Assembly (NCBI GenBank): GCA_963575745.1
Contig: CAUYUJ010019281.1
Span: 1,280,239 to 1,303,738, forward strand
Source of the DNA: Prorocentrum cordatum
Lineage: Eukaryota; Sar; Dinophyceae; Prorocentrales; Prorocentraceae
Length of the DNA: 23,500 bases
Reading direction: 5' to 3'
Shown here: piece by piece, positions 18,191-23,500 of the stretch
How positions within the stretch are numbered: position 1 is the stretch's first letter
How the letters are laid out: every line of letters begins with the position of its first letter
Translations under genes and position numbers: made by a program
Notes under the pieces: generated by a model
Told to the model about the DNA's origin: nothing
Database searches by the model: none
The model's input: only the letters and a program-made list of their open reading frames with translations

Positions 18191-18309
18191 GCAGGTCCAG
18201 ATCCGTAGGAGGCCAAGAAAGCGAGTGCGCACGTGAGAGACAGAGGCGCGGCGTTGCAACTACGCCGGGGACTCGGACTCTGATGACCGAAGCCTCCCAG
18301 GCCAACGCC

Positions 18310-18425
18310 AAGGGGCCGTCGGCACCCCCTCCTCCTCCTCTTCCTCCTCCCCTGCTCCCCCTCCTCTTCCTCCTTCTCCTCCCTCCTCCTCCTCGTCCGC
18401 CCTTTCCTCTGCCACTTCCCCCCGA
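18310..18425. repeat. (CTC/CCT)n pyrimidine tract
   Basis: A C/T-rich array with CTC units and interruptions. It generates a Pro/Leu-rich frame that is not a gene. Confidence 0.9.
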
Positions 18426-18656
18426 GGAAGGCAGGTGGAGAGGAGGAAGTGGGCCCTCGAACTGCACCTTCTGCATCATCTGCGCGGCAGATGCCGCACC
18501 GCCGCGGCCGCATCGCGGCGGCACCTTCCGCGCGAAAGGTGCGAAAGGTGTAGGTCGAGTGGGCAGGAGGAGGAACTGAAGGAGGTGGTGAGTGTTGCTT
18601 CTGCCCCAAACCCTGTCTTCTGGAGGTCCCCAGAGGTCCACGGGGCTACCCAGCGG

Positions 18657-18676
18657 TCCATGGGGGCCCCCATGGA
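18657..18676. repeat. Perfect 20-bp palindrome
   Basis: TCCATGGGGG is followed directly by its reverse complement CCCCCATGGA with no spacer. It lies in a stretch with several GGTCC and CCAGAGGT short direct repeats (about 18620-18690). Confidence 0.8.
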
Positions 18677-18919
18677 GCCAGAGGTGGGCCAGGAGTAGGG
18701 GCCCCAAACTGCCGAAAACTTGCCCAGCACGGCCCGAACCCTCATAAACTTCCCTTCTGGCGGGAGGGCCGAGGGTCAGACTGAGCAGGGACAGAATAGG
18801 AGGTCCGCGGCGCCAGAGCGCGGAACGCTGGAGCCCTCCGCCGCCGCTGCCGTCGGCGTCGGCGCCGCTGTCGCTGCCGCCGTCGCCGTCGCAGTCTTCC
18901 CGGCCCCGCCAGCGGGACC

Positions 18920-19183
18920 ATGCCGATGCCGCTGGGGCGGCCCCCCGCCGCTGGCGGCGGCGGGAACGAGGCGTTCCGCCGGAGGCCCGCCGAGGGCTTT
19001 AGCGCCGCGGGCTTCGGCAAGGTGGTGCACCGGCAGCTCCGCGGCGCCCGCGATGCCATCCTCGCCAGGGCCCAGGACCGCGAGGTCCGCGCCGCGAGTC
19101 GTGTTCGAAGGTTCGAGGCTCGAGATCGAGATGTGGCAGCTTTTGGACGTTTTCGGGCCTCCAGGAGCTCGCCAGTGACATGA
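18920..19183 (+). other. Possible coding exon, unrecognised
   Basis: This frame is less repetitive than its surroundings and contains a mixed stretch, GKVVHRQLRGARDAILARAQ (about 19015-19074), that could be helical. I recognise no family, and an equally long minus-strand frame overlaps it, so it may be chance in GC-rich DNA. No convincing splice sites or start context were found. Confidence 0.15.
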
Positions 19184-20620
19184 TTACATCGATATCTACC
19201 AGGCATGCCCCAAGAAACATCTGGCAGGACGCTGGACGTGTATACCCTCCCGCTTCTACGCACCCAGGGGCGGGAAGTTGGCCGCACCCCGCGCCCCGCC
19301 AGATGCCCGGGGGCAGCGCCGCTGCCCCCTTGGGCATGGCAGCGCCGCTCGGGGACCACCCGCACTCGCTGACTCGGAGCGGCTGCCGCAGCGGCTCTGT
19401 GTCGGGGATGCCAGCGCACGGGCCCGCGAGCCCAGCGCGCTCCGCCGCCCCAGCAGCCCCGAGCCCCTGCCGCCTCGTGGCTCGCCCCGCCCTGTGTGCC
19501 CGTGTCCTCGCCGTCGGCCTTCGAATCGTGTGGGGTTGTCGAGTCGGCGAGCGTGAGCGCAGGCCCCCTCCCCGCGCGGGCCGACCGAGGTCGGGCACGA
19601 GGGCGAGCACCGCGTCTTCCCGAGGGCGCAGCCGCTCGGCGGCCTGCTGGCGGTCAGACCGGCGGCGCTGCACCAACGGAGGGCGGGAGGCTCCAAGCGG
19701 TGTGGTGACCGCACCGTGTGGTGCAACGAAGTTTCGAAGGTTTGAGCGTTTCGAGCGTTTCGTTGGTCCTCTGCGGCTCTCCAGCCTCGGGATGCCCCAA
19801 TCGTCCAGCGGCTGCACCTCGCCAGGAACTATCCGAGAGGGCCCAGATCGTCCCGAACGGCTGCCAGCGGCCAGAGTCATGACCCGAAAGCCGTGGATTT
19901 CGATGTCTCTGCGGATTGGGGGGGTCACCGGACGGTTTGTCACCGCTCCGCTTTGGGGCCCCCATACCCAGACCCCCTCGGGTCAGAGCAAGATTATGAC
20001 AAAATTGTTTTCGAGTTTCGGCCTCTGGGGGCCCTGGCTGGGCCCCGGGACCATCAGAAACGACTCAGGATGAGACGCCGGTCTCGTGGAATGGGTCGAT
20101 ACATCTGGGGGTCGATGTAGGATCGAGGTCGGTTCGGGGAGGATGCCCTAATGTTCTTCGTGTTTGTGGGATGTGATTGTGCGTCCCCTCCTGTTCTTGA
20201 AGGATGTTCTTCTGTCCTAGGTCTGGCCGTGACCCACCAATTATGACGTCGGGGAACGACGGGGGATGGGGGCGAGGGGGGGGCGGCCTCAGCTGAGGGG
20301 GCAGTGGCCCGGGGGGAATGCAGCTTGAGGCCTCGGCCTCGAGCTTCTCGGGAGGCTTCCTGGAAGCCTCGAGGGCCCTGCTTGTCAGAAGCGTGGCGCG
20401 CCTCGGACGGGGCTGGGACGAGGATAAATCCGCTCCAGAGCGTTCCGGCATGCTCTCGGAGCGTTCTGGACCGCTCTGAGAAGGCCGCGGCGCCCGAGAC
20501 ATCCTCCTGATCCGCCGACCCTCAGAGATTCTCGATCTATCGATCTATCTTCACCCGAATCCATCCTCGCCCTGGCTTCGTCTTAGCGCCCTCCCAGAAC
20601 GCCGCCCCCTCCCTTTCGAC
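19184..20620. other. GC-rich sequence, no gene recognised
   Basis: Long frames of about 300 codons overlap on both strands, which is expected where stop codons are rare. Their Arg/Ala/Pro/Gly-rich translations show no domain. The only structure I can support is a dispersed repeat at 20008-20075, listed separately. Confidence 0.5.
20008..20075. repeat. Dispersed repeat copy A
   Basis: TTTCGGCCTCTGGGGGCCCTGGCTGGGCC-like sequence ending in AAACGACTCAGGAT matches, with small gaps, a second copy at about 21830-21900 in the same orientation. A weaker resemblance (GTTTTCGGGCCTCC) is seen near 19150. Confidence 0.65.
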
Positions 20621-20626
20621 CCCCAT

Positions 20627-21413
20627 GAGGAGGACGAGGAGGAGGAGGAGGAGGAGGAGGAGGAGGAGGAGGAGGAGGAGGAGGAGGAGGAGGAGGAGGA
20701 GGAGGAGGAGGAGGAGGAGGAGGAGGAGGAGGAGGAGGAGGAGGAGGGGGGGGGACGGTAGGAGGAGGAGGAGAGGAGGAGGAGGAGGAGGAGGAGAGGA
20801 GGCGGAGGAGGAGGAGGAGGAGGAGGTGGAGGGGGGGAGGGAGGAGGAGGAGGAGGAGGAGGAGGAGGAGGAGGAGGAGGAGGAGGAGGAGGAGGAGAGA
20901 GGAGGAGGAGGAGGAGGGGAGGAGGAGGAGGGAGGAGAGGAGGAGGAGGAGGAGGGGGAGGGGAGGAGGAGGAAGGAGGAGGAGGAGGAGGAGGAGGAGG
21001 AAGGGGAGGAGGGGGGGACGGGGAGGAGGAGGAGGAGGAGGAGGAGGAGGAGGAGAGGAGGAGGAGGAAGGAGGAGGAGGAGGAGGGAGGAGGAGGAGGA
21101 GGAGGAGGAGGAGGAGGAGGAGGGGGAGGAGGAGGAGGAGGAGGAGGAGGAGGAGGAGGAGGAGGAGGAGGAGGAGGAGGAGGGGGAGGAGGAGGAGGAG
21201 GAGGAGGAGGAGGAGGAGGAGGAGGAGGAGGAGGAGGAAGATAGGAGGAGGAGGAGGAGGAGGAGGGAGGAGGAGGAGGAGGAGGAGGAGGAGGAGGAGG
21301 AGGAAGGGAGGAGGAGGAGGAGGAGGAGGAGGAGGAGGAGGAGGAGGAGGAGGAGGAGGAGGAGGAGGAGGAGGAGGAGGAGGAGGAGGAGGAGGAGGAG
21401 GAGGAGGAGGAGG
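20627..21413. repeat. (GGA)n array, about 785 bp
   Basis: Nearly uninterrupted GGA trinucleotides with occasional extra G or A and one GGGACGGTAGG interruption near 20750. The plus strand is almost pure purine. All three minus-strand frames and one plus-strand frame stay open across it as homopolymeric Ser, Pro, Leu, Glu or Arg, which is a repeat artefact. Confidence 0.97.
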
Positions 21414-21540
21414 CCCACCGCCCGCCCAGTGCCCTCTCGAGACCGGCCCCCTGCGGCACTTCCGCCCAGGCCCACACGGGCCAGCTGCTCTGCGAGAGCC
21501 GCGCACGGCCCCAGCGGAGGAGGAACAGCGCCCCATGGGG

Positions 21541-21697
21541 GCGGTACTTTTAGATATAAAGCGGTACTTTCTGATATAAGACGGTGCTTTATGAGATAAG
21601 ACGGTACTCTATGATATAAGAAGGTACTTTAGTACGATTCCCGGATCTTTTACTAAAGTACCATTTCGTGGGAAGCGTACCGCCCCAGGGGCGGTAC
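21541..21697. repeat. 20-bp tandem repeat with two perfect hairpins
   Basis: Five exact-period 20-bp units start at 21541, 21561, 21581, 21601 and 21621; the consensus is ACGGTACTTTATGATATAAG. The last unit supplies GGTACTTTAGTA (21623-21634), which pairs perfectly with TACTAAAGTACC (21651-21662) across a 16-nt loop. A second perfect palindrome, GTACCGCCCC-A-GGGGCGGTAC, lies at 21677-21697. Its right arm GGGGCGGTAC also occurs at the junction with the first repeat unit (21537-21546), so the block is bracketed by the same decamer. Confidence 0.85.
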
Positions 21698-21829
21698 CCG
21701 ATCCTCTCGGCAGGAGGCGCTCTCTCCGGAGGCCTTCTGGGGCGGGTGGCCCCCGGGGTCGTGGCATTCGTTCGCAACCTGGACCTCCACCCAGACAGTA
21801 TCGTGTCGCAAAAAAAATCAGGGCGGGAG

Positions 21830-21900
21830 GTTTTTGGCTATTTTCGGCCCGGGGGGGCCCTCGCTGCGCCTCGGGGCCGTCGAAAAACGACTCAGGACGA
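21830..21900. repeat. Dispersed repeat copy B
   Basis: TTTTCGGCCCGGGGGGGCCCT...AAAACGACTCAGGA matches the copy at 20008-20075 with several substitutions and small gaps. It lies about 1.8 kb from copy A, on the other side of the GGA array and hairpin block. Confidence 0.65.
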
Positions 21901-21904
21901 AAAA

Positions 21905-22540
21905 CAGGTCCCCGGGAAAGTGTCGGGATTTCCAGGGACGCCGCATGTCTGGGCAGAGGTCTCCGTTATGTCGGGGGCCCGGTAACCGCAGAGGGGGGAT
22001 GTTCCAAGGTGGGCGGGATCAGCGGAACGCTTACACCTTTCTTATCCCACGAGCCGTTCAGAGCGATTGTCCTGTAACCCTACCTCTTCCCCTGCCCCAC
22101 CTCTGCGTCCCCACTGCCATTCGACTCTGTAGACCCTCTCCCCGGCGCCGGCCTCTCGCCCCGCGTCCTTCTTTGACGGTCCTGGGGCCTGGTGAGGGCC
22201 CTCAGAGGCCAACATCGACCAAACACGTCCCGCCTGTGTTTTGTCGCGACCAGAGGAGGTCTCATGGCGCGCGGCCCCGATCAGCCGAAAAGGTATGTGA
22301 CCGAACATCGATGACCGACAGCGTGCGTGAAATTCTGACTGAAAACGTAGTGTGGCGAAATTGCAACTGAAAATGAACATAGCCTTAGCTTCGAACCAAG
22401 AATGTCGCTCACACTCGCGGGCGTTCGGAAAACATCGGGCACTGTTTTCGATCACACTCGAGCAGATTGTCGGAAGCAGCTTCGGTCACTACTACACTCC
22501 CCCGAGAGAGAGACGAGGCTGCGTAACGAGGAGACGGGGC
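21905..22540. other. Intergenic sequence, no gene recognised
   Basis: Mixed sequence with overlapping frames on both strands and no recognisable domain. I see nothing I can support. Confidence 0.5.
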
Positions 22541-22544
22541 GTCT

Positions 22545-22680
22545 GGGGCCGTCCCAAGGCGCCCCAAGAGGAGACCCCCCAAAACCCAGGATGGCCCCAA
22601 GACGGCCCAAGAAGCATCCAATAAGCCTCCAAGAGAGCCCCAAGAGGACCACCAAGAGGACTACCAAGAGGCTGTGTGAG
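22545..22680. repeat. CCAAGAGGA short tandem repeat
   Basis: Units of 11-12 bp such as CCCCAAGAGGA and CTACCAAGAGGA repeat, most regularly at about 22625-22670. They give Leu/Val-rich minus-strand frames. Confidence 0.7.
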
Positions 22681-22797
22681 GGGCCTGCGGGCGGCGCGCC
22701 CGGGGGGAAGCGGGAAGCAGCAGGCCTCCTCGGACGGCGGCGGGGGTCCTCAGAAGCCACCCGGCCGTCTGAGAAGTCTTCGGTGGCTTCGGGGAAG

Positions 22798-22935
22798 GCC
22801 TCCTCCTCCTCCTCCGTTTCCTCCTCCTCCTCCTCCTCCTACTCCTCCTCCTCCTCCGTCTCCGTCTCCGTCTCCGTCTTCTCCTCCTCCTCCTCCGCCT
22901 CCTCCTCCTCCTCCTCCTCCTCCGTCTCCTCCTCA
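22798..22935. repeat. (TCC)n and (TCCGTC)n array
   Basis: TCC triplets with an embedded run of GTCTCC hexamers near 22857-22880. The Ser-rich plus-strand frame crossing it is not called. Confidence 0.92.
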
Positions 22936-23293
22936 AGGCCCGAGGCCTTCCGATCCTCTGGGGAGGCCCTGCCCTTCTCACCCCCCCCGGGCGCGCCGCC
23001 GAGCCTGTGGCTCGGGTGCCGCGAGGTCGAGCCGGAGGGCGCTGGCGGCTGCCACTGGGCGCGGCCGCTCGGCGGCCCGGCGGTCCCGTGGGCGCCGCCG
23101 TGGCCCGCGGGGGGCCAGGCCGTCACGTGGGCGTCGCTGCCGCTGGCCTCGGCGCGCTCGGCGCCGGAGGCGCTCGGGGGGGCCCGAGGTACGCACCCCC
23201 AGGCGGTCTTCGTGGCCTCGCACCCGCAGCTCCGAGGTACCACGCCGCGTGGTCGGGAGCTCGGCCGAGGATGTTTACCAGCCTCGAACGTAC

Positions 23294-23412
23294 CCCTATC
23301 CCTAAGATTGACACGCCAAAAGGCGATGGCAATCTCAGGGAGTCGCCCGCAAAAGTAAGGGAATCCCTAAGATTGGCATCGTGATGAGGAGGCGCCCAGC
23401 ATAGGGATAGGG
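23294..23412. repeat. Nested inverted repeats
   Basis: CCCTATCCCT (23294-23303) pairs with AGGGATAGGG (23403-23412). Inside, CCCTAAGATTG (23300-23310) pairs with CAATCTCAGGG (23330-23340) at 10 of 11 positions, enclosing a perfect CGCC-AAAA-GGCG mini-hairpin (23314-23325). CCCTAAGATTG is repeated directly at 23365-23375. It may be a small fold-back element; no protein is associated. Confidence 0.7.
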
Positions 23413-23500
23413 ATATGCTCCAGGCTGGTAAGATGTCGGTGCATCGACGTTGCCTCAGATCAGGGCGCCATGACTTCCTTCACGCCATGGCGTTTCCCCG

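Noticed and set aside
18999-20073. Opposed frames of about 300 codons on plus and minus strands
   Set aside because: Both are Arg/Ala/Pro/Gly-rich with no recognisable domain. Long frames on opposite strands are expected in such GC-rich DNA.
20537-21599. Several overlapping open frames of over 300 codons
   Set aside because: They are homopolymeric Ser, Pro, Leu, Glu or Arg translations of the GGA array and stay open in several frames because the repeat contains no stop codon.

Overview
This window looks like nuclear, gene-poor, repeat-saturated DNA from a eukaryotic microalga or protist. My best guess is a dinoflagellate, but that is an inference. The reasons are high GC content, no bacterial operon structure, no long non-repetitive reading frame, a coding fragment that makes sense only as a spliced exon (AG before a G at its 5' edge), and a very dense mixture of tri-, hexa- and heptanucleotide arrays, minisatellites and higher-order satellites. 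Nearly all long open frames are by-products of (CTC)n, (GGA)n, (CGA)n and similar arrays, so I do not annotate them as genes.

Two stretches have real protein-coding character. At 6122-6220 (+) there is a short exon-like segment with a Walker A motif and a following GFYTEE motif. It matches the N-terminus of the THEP1/NTPCR nucleoside-triphosphatase family and lies behind a strong polypyrimidine tract. I could not find the rest of the gene. At 11525-12691 (+) there is a repetitive frame with three copies of a short SAP/Rho-N-like helical motif, separated by Ala/Ser/Pro-rich linkers. All internal repeats stay in one frame, but a single TAG at 12023-12025 sits where the other two copies have Leu, so it looks like a recently broken gene or element remnant.

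Layout: 1-5000 holds microsatellites, a 144-bp near-palindromic hairpin (533-676), a 135-bp repeat family (2.1-2.7 kb) and a CG-alternating tract with a perfect 17-bp stem (about 4.1 kb). 5.0-5.7 kb is a decayed tandem repeat. 5.8-7.9 kb carries purine/pyrimidine arrays around the NTPase exon. 8.4-9.35 kb is a 7-bp satellite, followed by degenerate telomere-like TTAGGG-rich sequence. 9.62-10.19 kb is a six-copy 96-bp satellite, merging into a 12-bp ATCGAT satellite to 10.83 kb. 11.5-12.7 kb is the SAP-like pseudogene.

13.56-17.89 kb is a previously unnamed (to me) higher-order tandem repeat: three diverged superunits of about 1.25-1.42 kb. Each is built from subunits of about 290-315 bp with CG-rich near-palindromic cores and has a trinucleotide tract at the same internal position. 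In the third copy that tract is about 770 bp of (CGA)n and replaces the first subunit. 17.96-18.19 kb is a 64-bp minisatellite. 18.3-20.6 kb is GC-rich with no recognisable gene. 20.63-21.41 kb is a giant (GGA)n array. 21.54-21.70 kb is a compact 20-bp repeat plus perfect hairpins. The window ends with a nested hairpin cluster at 23.29-23.41 kb.

There is no evidence of genes acting together. The window mainly records satellite birth, expansion and decay. I see no tRNA, rRNA, CRISPR, virus or toxin gene.
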